A stretch of DNA of 64,000 bases, from the NCBI GenBank assembly GCA_963971225.1, contig OZ020269.1, positions 82,374,450-82,438,449 on the forward strand. Reading direction: 5' to 3'. The position numbers and the translations under genes are program-made. This document shows positions 23,604 to 36,473 of this stretch, in pieces. This DNA comes from Melieria omissa (taxonomy: Eukaryota > Arthropoda > Insecta > Diptera > Ulidiidae). The notes below the pieces were generated by a model. The model did no database searches and was not told the origin of the DNA. It saw nothing but the letters and a program-made list of their open reading frames with translations. How positions within the stretch are numbered: position 1 is the first letter of the stretch; the number at the start of each line of letters is the position of its first letter.

Positions 23604-26600
23604 CTAAATGAGGCCGATCAGCATGTAGATCACTGGCAATATAAGAGCCGCCTTGGCGCCAGAGATGCCCAAAGCAAAAATGATCAACTTCCAAATGCCG
23701 TAGTAGAGCGCCAGTTGCAACGCCACGTGCAAGCCCAAAAGACTGCAAAATGTAAAAAAGGAAAGAAAAAGATAAGGAATGTCCATTCAGAGCAGTTGTT
23801 TGCTTACATTTTGTCCTTTTTACGTGCTGCTTCGAGGGTCTTGGGCGACTCTTTGCTTAAGTACTGGCGCACACCCATGATGGTGTTGTGGAAGTACGAG
23901 TCCCATTGCAAATCGCCAATGTCAATGAAGAATATCATCTGATCCACTTTGTCCATCGATTTGGATAGCGCCAAAGTGCGTTTGCTGTCGTAGTGCCACT
24001 CGGTAAAAATGAAACGTTCCAGCGTGTTCAGCGAATTCCAAACGCTCTTGTGTAGCCGAATCAAGCTGCAAATCATTGAGGATATACAAAATCATGAGTG
24101 TGTGATATTTTTACGAACAGTTTCGTGCACTTACATGGGTCTGCCACCGCTAAGACGTGTCACCAAATCCAAAAAGAAGCCGGGTATGAAGTGGTAGAGG
24201 ATGGCACCCAAACGGAAGAGGAATATACTCTTTGCCAGTTTCAGATTTGGATACCTGAGTGGTGTGGTTATAGACGACTTTTTGTTCCAATTAAAGTGCT
24301 CCAACTTACCAAACGGCCGAAACCAGAGGATACTCGTGAAGGAAGTTGTTAATTTTATTAATAAGAAGTTCAAAACGGAATGGCTTGTAAGTGCTGGAGG
24401 TTAGATGGAATATTTCCAACGGTGCGGGCTTTCCGGCATTTTTCACCCTGCAATGCAAAAAGTCCAAATCAAATTATAATAAATATTCTTGTAGTGTACA
24501 CAAACAAAAAGTTATTTTTGTAGCGGGAAACAAGGATGATAGTTAACCCACGGGTTTAAGACCGTTACTGGGCACCGAAGGCGTAATTCCCTCTGATTTT
24601 GATCTACCTTCTCTTGCATTAACGGATATCTCCATGTTAGAAAAATCCGGCCAAATAGAGAGGTTTTTTTTTTAGTTCGTTAAGACCGAAATACAGAAAT
24701 TTTGCTGAATACGCGCTGCTGTTGAAATTCGAACCGGCACCCAAGAATGGCAAAAACACCAAGCAGATAGCAACGCATTAGCACACTCTGCTAACGAGTC
24801 ACTAAACAAATGTATCGCTAAAGACCACTTTTGACAGCAACTAAGAAACTCACCATAGAAGTGGCGAAAAACACAACCAACAGTCTTCAAGCATACTTAC
24901 AGGCGAGGCAGAGTTGCCAAGCGCTCGTTATTGGCAATAAATTTTGTGTGTCACTGCTTCATTTAGAATATTCAATACATATTTTCACATGCAACAAAAA
25001 ATAAAAGTAGATCCAATGTTTTCACGTTTCTCATCTGACATTAGTAGTAATTTTTTTTTACGTTTTTTTAATAACGGCAATTCGAATAAAAAAAGCGCAA
25101 TGTAGGTAGTTAAAAAAAATCATAATAAAAAATTAAGGCAATGCCTTTTAAAACAGATACAAAAAATGTGGGGTTTTCCCTTTTTTTCTCAAAAATATTT
25201 TAAACTCCATAGATCTTCAATAGCTCCATACTACATATGTATAGTACTACATATGTATATGAACAGCTCTAAATAATTTAATATGTAATCAAAGTGGCAT
25301 CATGACTCAAGTTTTGAAGCGGTTCTACCTCTTATTGTTTCCTCTTACCTCCTATTCTTTCTTTTGTTTAAGTAAGTGTACAAGTATTTGGGATTAATTC
25401 GGCTACATTCGAGGCGATTTGTTATACAATTTGTCTGAACTCTACACCAAGTTGCATTGTCTAAGTTGTATCTGCTGCACAACTGGCTGAATCATATACA
25501 AATTTAAAAATTTTGATTTTCGGCTAACATTCGTACGATCGAGTCCTATTAGGACCTCAACTCGAACAAGTGAAGTTACACATTTATATTACATCAGTGA
25601 CAGTTTTCACAGAAGTATAGTAGTAGTAGTATAGAATTTTTTTCAAGTTCTAAAACAAATGTTTCCTTAAAAACTACATTGCTACATTGCTCACTACGGG
25701 GTATTTGTAATGTTTGGCTACATCAACTGAATCATCAACTTGAATCAACTGATTTCTGAAACTGACCAACGAATTATTTTTTCTTAAATTTGTAGTGCAG
25801 GCACTGAAAATTATTCCTATTAAAACAATTATTCAAAAAATCATTTGTGAAAAACACAATTTTTAACGGTAAATTCTTCTAGTAGGATTTTTAGTTTTAT
25901 ACTCATTGTCACGTGCCTCAGTAACTGTTTGTTTGCACCAACAGACACATGTTTTCGTGCTGATAATTGAAACTTAAAGCACGTGTCGACCAATAAAACT
26001 TAATAAAGTACAAATTTGTAACACGCGCGTAGGAATTTCTGTTCGAGAGAAAACATTACGAAATCGGTCGTAGAAAAATAAAAAGTGTAAACTATGTTGA
26101 ACAATAATTCACATGTTTGAAGGATACAACTGGATGGTTCACGCATTGCTCGAGTTTTTTTCTTTTAGAAGTATTGAATTGAATTGGGGCTGAAATTGTG
26201 CAATATTGTGAAGTATGACAAATTGAACTGATCGAATTATACATAAATCTCAGGTTTATCCAAACCGACAAAATTATTTTAAGTGGTTGAATTTTCTGTT
26301 CAGAAACTATACTTATATTTCAATTCAATTAGATAAGAAAATCAAGTTCTAAGTACTGTAACTAAATGTAGAGTAAGACTTTTACTTTAAATGTTTGAAT
26401 AATAAAGCTGCTGCCATTTTTATGTGCCATTAAAACTACTATTAAGAATACTTCTGCTAAGTAAATCCGCCACTGGATTCTGGATGAATTTTTTGTATTT
26501 GGTATGCAAAAGTGATCGTAACTTCTTGTTCTTTATGCTAATTTTGCAATTTGAAACGATCAATGCTAATTTTTTAATATACAAAACGGTAATGGGAATG

Positions 26601-29600
26601 GGCGATAACAAAAACACAACACATATTTTAATTTAAATATCAAAGGTGCCCAGTCCCGAAGTTTTTAAAGCAAAATCGCAATATCGAATATGTATTGAAA
26701 GCTAGTAAAACTTGCACTTACTTCAGGGCATTCACATAATAACCAGTTGTGATTATGGCATTCACCACCACATCCACCGGAATGTAATCCATTATGATTG
26801 TTGGATCCAAGGGCAAGCGACGTAAAATTCCCTTCGAAGCGCCCATGAAGAAGCCTTGCGGTCCATTCTTGGAGATAGTCCAGCCAGGCATGGGCTGTTT
26901 CCAGGCAGCAGTGACTGTACATATGATCATAAACATCAAAATTACATTGCTGTTGAGATGGTTAGTAGGTATGGAAATGTGTAGTCGACTCACTCATGCT
27001 TGGCCGCACAATGCCGCAGGGAAAACGCGAAGCCACCGCAGCCACTTCATGCTCAGCCAAATGCTTCGTGAACGTATATGTGTTCGGGTGATCTTTCAGC
27101 AGCCTGTTGTGCATAATTTCCATTAAGTAAGCGAAATGGTCATGGCATTTCGTATTTGACTCACTTTGGCTCCAGCTCCTTCAGTGCGTCGTCTGTCAGC
27201 GTCTCTGCTAGATGGATGACTTTCTCGGGATCTTCGGGGGACGGGTATAGCTTCTCCTCTACTTCGGTGATGTAAGAATTCACATACGCGCTGGATACAT
27301 GCACCAGTGCCTGTTGTACGAAGAGCAAAGTCAATATTTGTTTAATGCTTTATGCTTGACCGCAAGTTGCAAATTAGCCAGTCTCGGCATTTATCGCTTA
27401 CCTCCAATTTGGTCAGCTGTGTGCACAACTCGACAACGCGCCGTGTACCCAACAGATTGATGTTCGTTGTCTCTTTGAGCGTTTGAAAGAAGTCGAGCGT
27501 GGCAGCCGAGTGGAAGACCACATGTACATTGTTGATCAACACCTGGCGATCGCTCTCTGAAATGCCCAAATGCTCCTGACCGACATCGCCTTCGATTGTG
27601 ACAATCTTCTTGAAACGCTCCTCCAGCTGCAGCTCCTTAAACCGCTCGAACACGGAGTTCTTTTTCAGCTCCTCTAGTCGCTGTTCCACCGATTTGCCTT
27701 TCTTGGCGCGCATCAACAGGTAAACGGTGCCAATGTCCGGTATGTCGCGCAGCAACTTTTCTACGATGGTGACACCAACGAAACCGGTAGCACCAGTAAT
27801 GAATACATTACGCCCGGCGTAAAAGTCTTTGACAGGTGAGGAGAGTTTCCTGCGAACAGAGCAAGTAGCAATTACATATGTAACTATATATAAAATATGC
27901 TATAAAATTCAATGCAGATATATTTTCAGGAACATAACATCAACTTCAAAATATATACAACTTTTTTACTGTGTCATCATATGCATGGATTATTGCTTCA
28001 TAAACTGCTCATGTGGGAGTCTCGGTATTAAATTTTTGAACACAACGCCAACCCAACCACTTTTTGGTCTATTCCACGCCACCGCACGTGTACTGCAATA
28101 CGTTGTTTTTGTATGCAGTGTAAAAACTAGTTTTTCCACTGAATTGACCATTTGATCTGCAATCAAAAGACCAATCGTGGTCGTTGGAAACAAAGTGTCG
28201 GCCTGCCTTATACAGCGTTTTCGACGGTGATGCCACAAATGTGTGAACTGAGAAAGCATCGTTGGCGGGAAGAAAGCAAACTTTCTCTATTTCGAAAAGC
28301 TTACAAGTTCGATTACGACACCCAATGTTGGCACAACATTGCCGGCGATTGTTGGACTTCGATTGGTTCGGCACTGTATTGAGTGCGTCTTGGAGCATAT
28401 TGCAGCTAACGCATTGGTGTCGTCGTTATGTTAATATTAAGCTTTTTTGTATGGCAAACACAAAGTTATTGGTCTTTAACTTATTACTTAATATTTTTTT
28501 GTCATCTGCAGTTATGACATACAAAGTCATATAAAGACGTACATAGGTTGAGACGGCCGGCGAAGAGCGATTACATAATATAGAAGTATAATATTTTGTT
28601 GTATAACGCTAATATAGCTGAATAGCAACCAGATTTTTTAAGCAATTAGTTTGATATTAACTGGATTCATTCGAGATGTTAACAAGTTTTGCTGGTGATC
28701 TGACTCAAAGCTACCTCCAATATAGCGACACTTGGTACTCTAAAATGTTTTCTAGCTGAATATATTAAATATAGGATTTTACGACAACAGTTTTGAAAAT
28801 CAGACTCAAAGTTGTCGTGCAAGGCGCAATGAAAAATTATGCGCATTTATGTATCATAAAACATCTGCTTGTTGAATGAATTTACACACCTTTAACCCCT
28901 TAACGGTTCAATTAGTTTTCAGCGAAGACGAGAATACTCGACATAGAGTTAAATTTTTCCGCTTGTAAAATTAAGCAATTACGACAAAAATTAAGCGTCA
29001 CTATCGTAGACGTGGAAGGTAGGTGCGTTAGGTGAGTGTGGTCAATCTTATATAAGTTAATTTTTTAAAAGATATTTATTTGCCGTTCTTCAGGGAAAAA
29101 GTCAGTTGAATCGTTAAATAATCAAACGAAAGCAATTTGTTTATCCATCACGTGTATTTATGACGAGTATACTCGACATAAACAAGTAAGGGGTTAATGG
29201 ACTACGTTCTCTACTTGAATTGCTCAAAAGTTTTATGTGCTCTGGTATTAAACTATTAAAATGCTTTAATTCATCAGGATTCCTTACTACTGTAGCAAGT
29301 TAAAAGCGCTGGATTTAATAGTTCAAGACGTTTTCGGTGGAGGAGAGATGAGTTACAGACAGTTGGGCGAACTCTAAACTTACAGGCTTTGCTTTGTCTG
29401 AAAAATATGAATTACTATATGTAGCGTTGCATTTGCCAATCGGATTGCCAGAAAGTCTTGATTGCGATTATGGATAATAATATATAAAAATCTCTGAACA
29501 AAAAAGTATCAATAATGGCTGCACTTGGCAAACATTGCCTGTAAAAGTAAGCTGAATGTTCTTAACCTAACAAATTGCTTAGGCCGACAAGAATTCATAA

Positions 29601-32600
29601 TTGCGATGAATTACAAATTATCGAGGAATAATAAAATTTTATTTTTTATGTTTTATATTTTATATTTTTTATATTATATATAATTCAATAAATTTTATTT
29701 TTTTTATATTTGAAGCTATTTTCTTTGCAAAATTTTGAAATGCGTACATATTGGAAAACTGCTTAATGTATTTCAGATTTCATTTCATACATATAGGGAA
29801 AGTAACATAAAATCGTTGCTGACACATAACCTCGAACAGAGCGTGAAATATTTGTAGCCGGCTTTTAGAAAAAATTCAGAAAATTGCGGGAATGAATCTG
29901 TTGAATGTGATCAATTATTATTAATTAAACTTAAACAACAAGTTCTAGTTTATTACTAAAAACTTGTATAACGTCTAGTATTTGAATCTCGGAATATACA
30001 GTTTTTACTTCTACATATATTTGAGTTTCATTTCGTTAGGAGGGTTTCAGTTTTATTGCTGCGTTGCGTTGAGAAGCTCAAGGGGCGACTGTTTTGTAGC
30101 GATTTTCGTTTTATAATTGCTCATGAAAAGTAAAAATTATATGCAAAAACCAGACATTAAGTAATTGTAGCACATTACATTAGTTGTACATTGAATTAAA
30201 TGCAAAAATATACGGGAGGTGCAATATTTCTTTACATATACACCAATGGGTTATAAAGATGAATTTAAATAAATTAAATGCAATAAAAACATAGAGTCAT
30301 TGATTGCATTTTTGTAATTACTACATAAAACAAAGGTCGAAAACTATTGACCATCGAAATGTACACAAAAAATGTTTTGAAAAAATATCTTATAAATGAC
30401 GAATGATTACTTTAGTGTCGGATTTCTCGTTTTCTCCTAACACAATCATAAATAATTGTAACTGCTTCGGCTTCAAGTATTGCACCTGATTATAGGTATG
30501 TGATGGCCTTTTAATCGCACCCACAAAATATCAAAGTTTTTATAGCCGTGTCAATTTGCTAAACTGATCCATACATGTGTGCGTACATATGGGTACACAT
30601 TCAACGTATGCACATATGTCGTCCATCATTACAAATTGCACTTTAATGATGTAAGATTAGTTGGCAGCGTCTGCCGATGGCACAGCTTTTTTCCGGGCAT
30701 GTAAGTATAACACGTCGCTGCACGAGTTTGCTCAATCCTAAATTTGTTACGGCTCTGTGCATGGTTCCAAGCACTGGTTTCTCTACTAGTTTGGTTGTGC
30801 AAACGTTCACATCATTGACTCAGTTTTGCTGCTGGGCTTCTACTGCTTCATCGTTTGGGGACGCCTGGTGCACGCTGGTGCTGCCAGCACGCATAGCAAA
30901 AACAAAATCAAATGAAAAAAAATGCTTGAAACAACAAGGAAGTTGCAGCACTGAATTAGAGCTATAACCAGCTTTCGTTTTGTCTGCATAGTTTTTAATA
31001 TTATCATTTGGTTTAAGTGTCGTCCACGGACTTTGAACACCAATGAACTTTTTGCAAAAAAACATCGTAAATTTCATAAATCAATTTTGGCTTTGGTTTC
31101 GAAAGTTTTGTGTGAATATAAGTTTTTGCATCTCTCATTTACTGCGTTTACATAAGCCATGACGGATTTGCTTGCGGAGATATTCAAGACTAGAGATAAT
31201 CAAATTCGTGTTAAATTTCGTTCGACCATATGACACAACAATGATCAAAAATACGCTACGGGTAGTGGAATGAATTAAAAATCAGTTAAATTGGATAGCT
31301 AAGCCAGCAGAGCGAGCGGAAAATATTTAATGTAAGAAGTACATTAGCAAGTAAACAATAATTTCATATAAACAACGATGTGAAAAAGCATTGATAGCGA
31401 GTTTTACAGTTTTAGCTTTAGGTGGGAGCACTTCATAAGTACATATTTAAAATAAGAAGACTAATTTAAACAAACTTTATTTTGTTTTATTTTCAAGAAA
31501 TTTAAATTGTCTTCAATTTTGGAGAAATGAGGAAAGAAGCATTTCAAGAAGAACTATAAAAAATATATAAAAGAAAAACATGAAATACCATATGTATGAA
31601 GAAATGGAATAAGAAACATGTTTAAAACCGGAATATGTGATTTTTTGAAATGCGGTTACAGTGGAGCCTGCACATACATGTACACAGCCGCAAAACGCGT
31701 AGAAATGGAGATATTTGATTTTGAAAATAATTCTTCGGAAGTGAACTCAATAAGGTCTCTCGTGCGGAAATTCGCGTCTTGCGGGAATGTTTCAACTGTG
31801 TATCAGCTTATGCGAATCGCGGAGTTTGAAGAACATATAGGCTGTTCGTGAAGATGTCTCTGAGAGCCCTGGGACCTCCTTTCGACACCGTCATCACAAT
31901 TGAACATCCCGAAAACCACTTTATGGAGAATTATGAAGAACGATTTGCATTTGTTTCCCTATAAAGTGCAATTGGTTCAGCGTTTTTTGCCTCTGGATAA
32001 GTCGCGTCGTTTGGAATATGTCAGAAATATGCTTGAATTGGTGCAAAATGAATTCGATTCTAGGAACCGAATCATCATGAGTGCTGAGGTACATTTCACT
32101 CTCAGAGGAGCGATAAATAAACAAAATTGTCAGTTCTGGGGCATTCAAATTCTTCGAATCGTGCTTGAATAACCTTTGCATGACATTAAAGCCACACACA
32201 TCATCGGACTAGTCTTTTTCGAGGACGAACAAGGCCGTGCTGCAACCAACGAATTTTTGCAATTTTCCACATATTTTTAATTTTAAATGTCAGCATTTAC
32301 TAAAGGCAACGACAATAGTTATACTTAAAGATGGAAAAGGAATCAAAACGGGGCTGTTGACGGGATTGTCACAGAACGCTTTTTTTTATGGACATGTACG
32401 AGGCGTAGGTCGTCTTGTGACTTTTCCAGAAGTTGCAAAGACGAGGAGGAAACAAAAACTGTTCAGCATCTGCGGAATGTCCATGCTGTCCTGCTCGATG
32501 TTCTCGGAGAATTAGCTGAGGCGCTGATACTTAGATTTTTTAAATGCTTCAATTGGTTTACGCACCAGGTAAAACAAGCTTAGTCTTTCCACTATGTGGA

Positions 32601-33425
32601 CCTTGTACGCCGAAGTGCGCACCCTTCGTGAACAGCCCCCTCACCCAATCTAAAGGAAAACGTCTGGAAACTGCTACTAATTATAAACAAATGAATTTAA
32701 ATACGATTTAGCGCCAGCAAGATTTTCTAACTTATTTGTACTGGATTGATAAGCACATTTTTTTAGCGGATAAGTAGTCTGTGATTAGATTTGAAGTACT
32801 TTACTGTTATCCATAAAATCTGATAAGATTAGCTGTTCATCAAATTTGTCTTCAATGGCTTAAAATTTATCATGACTTTGGTTACGTTTTGGGGTAATTT
32901 TGTTTATCAGTTCCCATACAATGTGCATTTAGTAGTGGAGACTTTAATGCGCCCGACAACCCTGTTTTGCCGCCCTCATTCAAGGCCGCCTTTTGGGTAA
33001 CCTGCCACCTGAACTTGTTATAGTTGCACCGTCTGCTGGCCAGTTTTGCAGGTTCTTAATTGCACGCTTACAAAATACTCGTTGCTCGAAAGATAAATGA
33101 CCTTGAATTGCCATCACCACACCGGGTTCAGTGGAGAAGAAGCCAACAGCTACTTTAAAACCGGTAATTATTCTGTGCGCAAGCCGGCAATTCTATTGGC
33201 ATCGCTTACACAGTCTAGAAGCTCAATATAAAAGCTTCGTCTCCATACTAAGATAACTCTAGCTGCATGGTGATTAAGTTTGCTAATTGTGCACAATCCC
33301 CCGCCGTTCCGCACGCATGACACAGTAAAAAGCAGCCAAAGAAAAAATACAGAAAAAACAGAGAGCAAACCAAATACATAAATATTTCACATATTCGCTC
33401 GCCACTCTGGCACTTACTCGGCCAT
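23604..33425 (-). CDS. fatty acyl-CoA reductase FAR-1 (nine coding exons)
   Basis: Reduces fatty acyl-CoA to fatty alcohol with NADPH, on ER or peroxisome membranes, for waxes and cuticular or tracheal lipids. Coding exons, all GT-AG: 33425-33418, 27849-27402, 27310-27165, 27103-26994, 26914-26722, 24447-24310, 24254-24135, 24065-23808, 23742-23604. They sum to 1560 nt (519 aa plus stop) with every junction in phase. The first carries only ATGGCCGA and joins to read MAEKLSSPVKDFYAG. Residues 21-28 (TGATGFVG) are the Rossmann NADPH site; Y210-x3-K214 (YTFTK) is the catalytic pair. The C-terminal FAR_C domain (LIRLHKSVWNSLNTLERF onward) ends in a hydrophobic membrane segment. An upstream in-frame ATG at 33467 could add 14 residues, but its context is weaker. 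Introns of 5568 and 2274 nt hold transposon debris. Which Drosophila FAR is orthologous cannot be told here. Confidence 0.92.
24662..24815 (-). repeat. tRNA-derived SINE in a FAR-1 intron
   Basis: Minus-strand A box (TTAGCAGAGTGTG, 24794-24782) and B box (GGTTCGAATTT, 24735-24725) at SINE-like spacing, followed by an A-rich tail seen as a T run at about 24664-24674. This order (A box, B box, A tail) is that of a tRNA-derived SINE. It sits in the 2.3-kb intron between FAR-1 exons at 26722 and 24447. End points are approximate and no target duplication was found. Confidence 0.6.
28896..29193. mobile_element. possible piggyBac-like MITE (TTAA-flanked) in FAR-1 intron 1
   Basis: 298 bp bounded on both sides by TTAA (28892-28895, 29194-29197). 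The termini start CCCCTTA in inverted orientation, the C-run ends usual for piggyBac elements. Inside, a GACGAGNATACTCGACATA motif occurs twice in the same orientation near each end (about 28937 and 29162). The shared terminal repeat is only 7 bp, so this could be coincidence. Confidence 0.4.
31680..32310 (+). pseudogene. decayed DDE transposase (Tc1/mariner/IS630-like, DUF4817 type) in FAR-1 intron 1
   Basis: Broken transposase readable in several frames. N-terminal helix-turn-helix remnants are near 31735-31815 (SLVRKFASCGNVSTVYQ), then EDVSESPGTSFRHR near 31850-31890. The best block is NIPKTTLWRIMKNDLHLFPY at 31900-31960, continuing with YKVQLVQRFLPLDKSRR. In the block that normally reads SDEAHF the sequence has SAEVHF, so the catalytic Asp is lost. 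A frameshift near 32170 leads to PLHDIKAT and then IIGLVFFEDEQGRA, with the intervening WCG region deleted. It is a dead fragment. Confidence 0.8.
32430..32690 (+). pseudogene. LINE 3'-end remnant (RNase H/zinc-knuckle tail)
   Basis: The frame reading EEETKTVQHLRN, then a short FFKCFNWFTHQ box, resembles the C-terminal end of jockey/I-type LINE ORF2 proteins (EEETVEHLLC ... FIKSSNWF). The downstream non-coding part (CGCACCCTTCGTGAACAGCC) matches the same position in the remnant at 34985-35290, so both come from one family. Frameshifted and truncated. Confidence 0.5.
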
Positions 33426-33658
33426 TTTTATGATAACTCGATTGTTGGTTTTATTTTTGTTGTTCATTTGCTGCTTGCTCGCCTGGTTCTTCCACGGGCT
33501 TTCTCAAATCCCGATCCAGTGATTTGTATTCTAAAGATTTCTTTTTTTCACTCTACTCCGCAGCGCCGACGATCAGATTGGCAAATACAATCGCGCAACA
33601 ACAACGCGGGCACAGTAAAAATCAAATAATATAAAACTGTGAATTTATCTAAGTGTTA

Positions 33659-34165
33659 TGGGCTAGTTACTCATGACACAGAACATAAACTTAACCATAA
33701 ACATAAACTTAGAAAATTTGAGCGATTACTCAAAACTTTATTTCCGTAAACATAAACTTAGAAATCAGCTGATCTGCTGAGCGACAATATTGCCACTTCG
33801 ATTTCTCCATCTCGTGAACAATCAAATTCAAACTTTTCGCGACATTTTTTTACTTGCTATTATTAAATGTTTGAGCATCCAACGACTAAAATTATTAATA
33901 TATTTACGAAACTAATAGAAATTGCAATCCATTTTGTATATTTTACAAATTATTTTAATTTGTTTACTTTTCAATTCATTCCGAAGAGAGTGGCAACAGT
34001 TTTTGCGTTTTCCGTAAACATAAACTTAGAAACCAAAACGAAACAGATTTCTAAGTTTACGGTTAAGTTCTAAGTTTATGTTCTATGTCTCGGGTAACCA
34101 GTTGTACAGCTTTCGGGTATGCCAGGTCGTGCTAAAACTAAGTTATGTCATGAGTAACTAGCCCA
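33659..34165. mobile_element. PIF/Harbinger-like MITE upstream of FAR-1
   Basis: 507-bp element with perfect terminal inverted repeats (TGGGCTAGTTACTCATGAC at the left, its inverse at the right) and a 3-bp TTA target duplication (33656-33658, 34166-34168). TTA/TAA duplications are the hallmark of PIF/Harbinger. The interior is built from repeats of CATAAACTTAGAAA in both orientations (near 33691-33705, 33750, 34018, 34055-34080). The right arm holds a second, diverged copy of the terminal segment (near 34075-34100). No transposase is encoded. It lies about 234 bp upstream of the FAR-1 start codon. Confidence 0.75.
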
Positions 34166-34984
34166 TTAGTGCTGTTGTGTTTGTTCACTAGCAATGTAAA
34201 CAAAAACAACAAACTAACGGTTTCACGAATTCCACACGTCCAATACGTTTAGCGGCTAAAAATGAACTAATAGAAGACGTGTGAAAGATGCGTCGAGGTA
34301 GAGTTTTGGCAGTGGCCGGAGTGGCAATTAGTAGTAGACTACACTTTGCAACAGCCAGCTTGAAAGCACACCTGAGGCGAACTTACTATTTTGCTGCTAG
34401 TTTAGGTAGGATTGGATACAAAATTTTTTTAAAAGTTTTATAAGAATCAAGCAAAGTTCCAATTGGAAAACTTTCCAATAAGTTTTAAATATTTCGATGA
34501 TCAGTTTAATGACATTGCACATTAAATTATTATAAAAAAGAAGCCTACGCAAATATACGCTTAGCAGTGAGGACAAGCTTTAGCGTTGAAAAATATGGCC
34601 ATTCTGAACACTTCAAATAGTATGTTAGTGTATAAAGCCGATAAAAATGTGTGCACATATGTTATATTTAGATCAGGCGACAAAATTTCCCTTTTAGTTT
34701 CAATACTTTTTCAAATAGTGCCACAATTTGCAACTATGCATTGGTATAATTAATATTTAGACCAGAATTTCTGTAAACAGCTGTGCGATCACATTGCGAT
34801 CATTGAATTCATAGTATACTTTTAGGCTGTACATAATTTGATAATTGTAAAGTTTTCAAATGAAAGTCGGCCTAATTACTTACTTTTATTTTTCCAATTT
34901 TGTATCTACTTGTTTTATGCATTTGAAGAATCATTGGTTGCTAAGGCCAACACAACAAAGGTGAGATAAGGTGAACTAGTAGGA

Positions 34985-35290
34985 GTTGAGTTACAAAAAA
35001 GTTAGGAAAAGGAGGAGACAGAAGCTGTCCAACACCTCCTATGCTGCTTTGCGCTCGCTAACAAACGCAAACACGACTTGGATAGTTTTTCTACGTTGTC
35101 CTGGGAGACCTGGTAGAATTGCCATTACAAGACAAAACTTCACTTTATTAAAAGCTTCAACTGGTTTGCGCAGTAAGGGTAAAGGTAGTGACTCTGCCAT
35201 CATGTGGTATCACAATGAGCCTTCTGGGCCTAAGCGCGCTCTTCTGTGAGCAGCCACTTAATTATATAAAAAATAATTTTTATTTTGATT
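34985..35290 (+). pseudogene. LINE 3'-end remnant (zinc-knuckle tail)
   Basis: The frame EEETEAVQHLLC, CFALANKRKHDLDSF and then FIKSFNWFAQ is the C-terminal tail of a non-LTR retrotransposon ORF2, followed by a 3' UTR (ATCATGTGGTATCACAATGA region) related to 32600-32650. At least one frameshift. Located between the two FAR genes. Confidence 0.6.
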
Positions 35291-35699
35291 ACACAGGGCA
35301 ACAACTTTCGAGATTCCGGAAATACAATAAAAAATGTGGAAAAGCCAAGGAAAATCCGAAAAAAGTGGCATGTTTATAAGTTTGGAAAACGAAATGTGGA
35401 TTCGAAATCAGCGACACATAATTACCTAAGCACTGATGTCAAAATCAGAAAAAATATTTTGCTATTTATCAGTATTATGTGAATAATCTAAATATTATAG
35501 AAATAATGCTATCAAGTATAGTCTTAAAGTTCAGCCAATGCTGAAATATGTAACAATAAGAAAAATATTTACATATTTCTGCTATTTGGTGAAACAAATT
35601 TTCTATGAAGAAGCTATCAACTCAACCCACTATATGCTTGATTATTCAAGTTGGTTCGTTGGATTTATATGACTAACGCCACCAACTTCCCTTGGACAA

Positions 35700-36120
35700 C
35701 CGAAGGACCGGTGGAACATTCCAAAAAACTTGACCAAAAATGGACAAAAATTTAAGCGCACCAAAAGTCTGCTGGATTTCAAAAGAAGCACACTGAGGGA
35801 GTGGTTAGGGGTTATTACTGGACATTATATACTTCCTAGCAAGAGTATGACGCTTAGGTCATCTAGCTAACGTCGGCCAAAGCTGCAAAAATGTAAGGAA
35901 AGCCGCGATCATTCTCTACTTTTTGTGCTCCTCTTTTGTATTATGTGAGATTTGGAGAAACTTTTAGGGATTTTGCATAGACCCAATCTCGCTGGCAGCT
36001 CGGTTGTTGACATCATGGGCTTGATTTATTGGAAGTAACACAAGACGCTATATTAAAATGGACTTCACTGTCCTAAGTGTCTCTGTCACTGTCTCATGCT
36101 AAGAAAATTGGGGCTACAAA
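35700..36120 (+). pseudogene. possible further LINE tail
   Basis: A weak match to the end of LINE ORF2: REWLGVITGHYILPSKSM at about 35795-35850 resembles the LTGH motif after RNase H, and DLEKLLG plus LAGSSVVDIMGLIYWK near 35950-36030 resemble the helices after the zinc knuckle. Several stops interrupt it. The family assignment is tentative. Confidence 0.35.
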
Positions 36121-36467
36121 CTTATGTTGCTTAGGAGACATATCATTCGAATAATTATTTTTCGTGGGTCATAAGATCTGAATAGTTATTTTGAGGGGCC
36201 TTAAAAACTTGCTGGGACGTATTATCCCAGTACCTAAGTACCAGTACCAGCTGCCTAACCGAACCATTATTCCAGTAGTCCCGAAAGAGTTAAGAGGTTC
36301 CACTTTCATCTCAGTGCGAAAAGTTTCTTGTGTTTTTTTATTTTTCAATGTCAGCTGACTATTACCTAAATACCTAAATATTATTTGATATCAAAAAATG
36401 TTTAAATATTTTATAAAACCAATAAAAACACGACCACATACGCATTTTAACAGTAAGATTCACGACA

Positions 36468-36473
36468 TTTATT
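36468..36473 (-). terminator. possible AATAAA polyadenylation signal of FAR-2
   Basis: Minus-strand AATAAA about 480 nt beyond the FAR-2 stop; another lies at 36529-36524. No canonical signal was found closer, so a 3' UTR of 0.4-0.5 kb is implied. Confidence 0.35.

Noticed and set aside
24541..24900. An extra FAR-1 exon between 24447 and 26722
   Set aside because: The neighbouring exons join in phase and give an uninterrupted FAR sequence; the interval holds a SINE and AT-rich intron.
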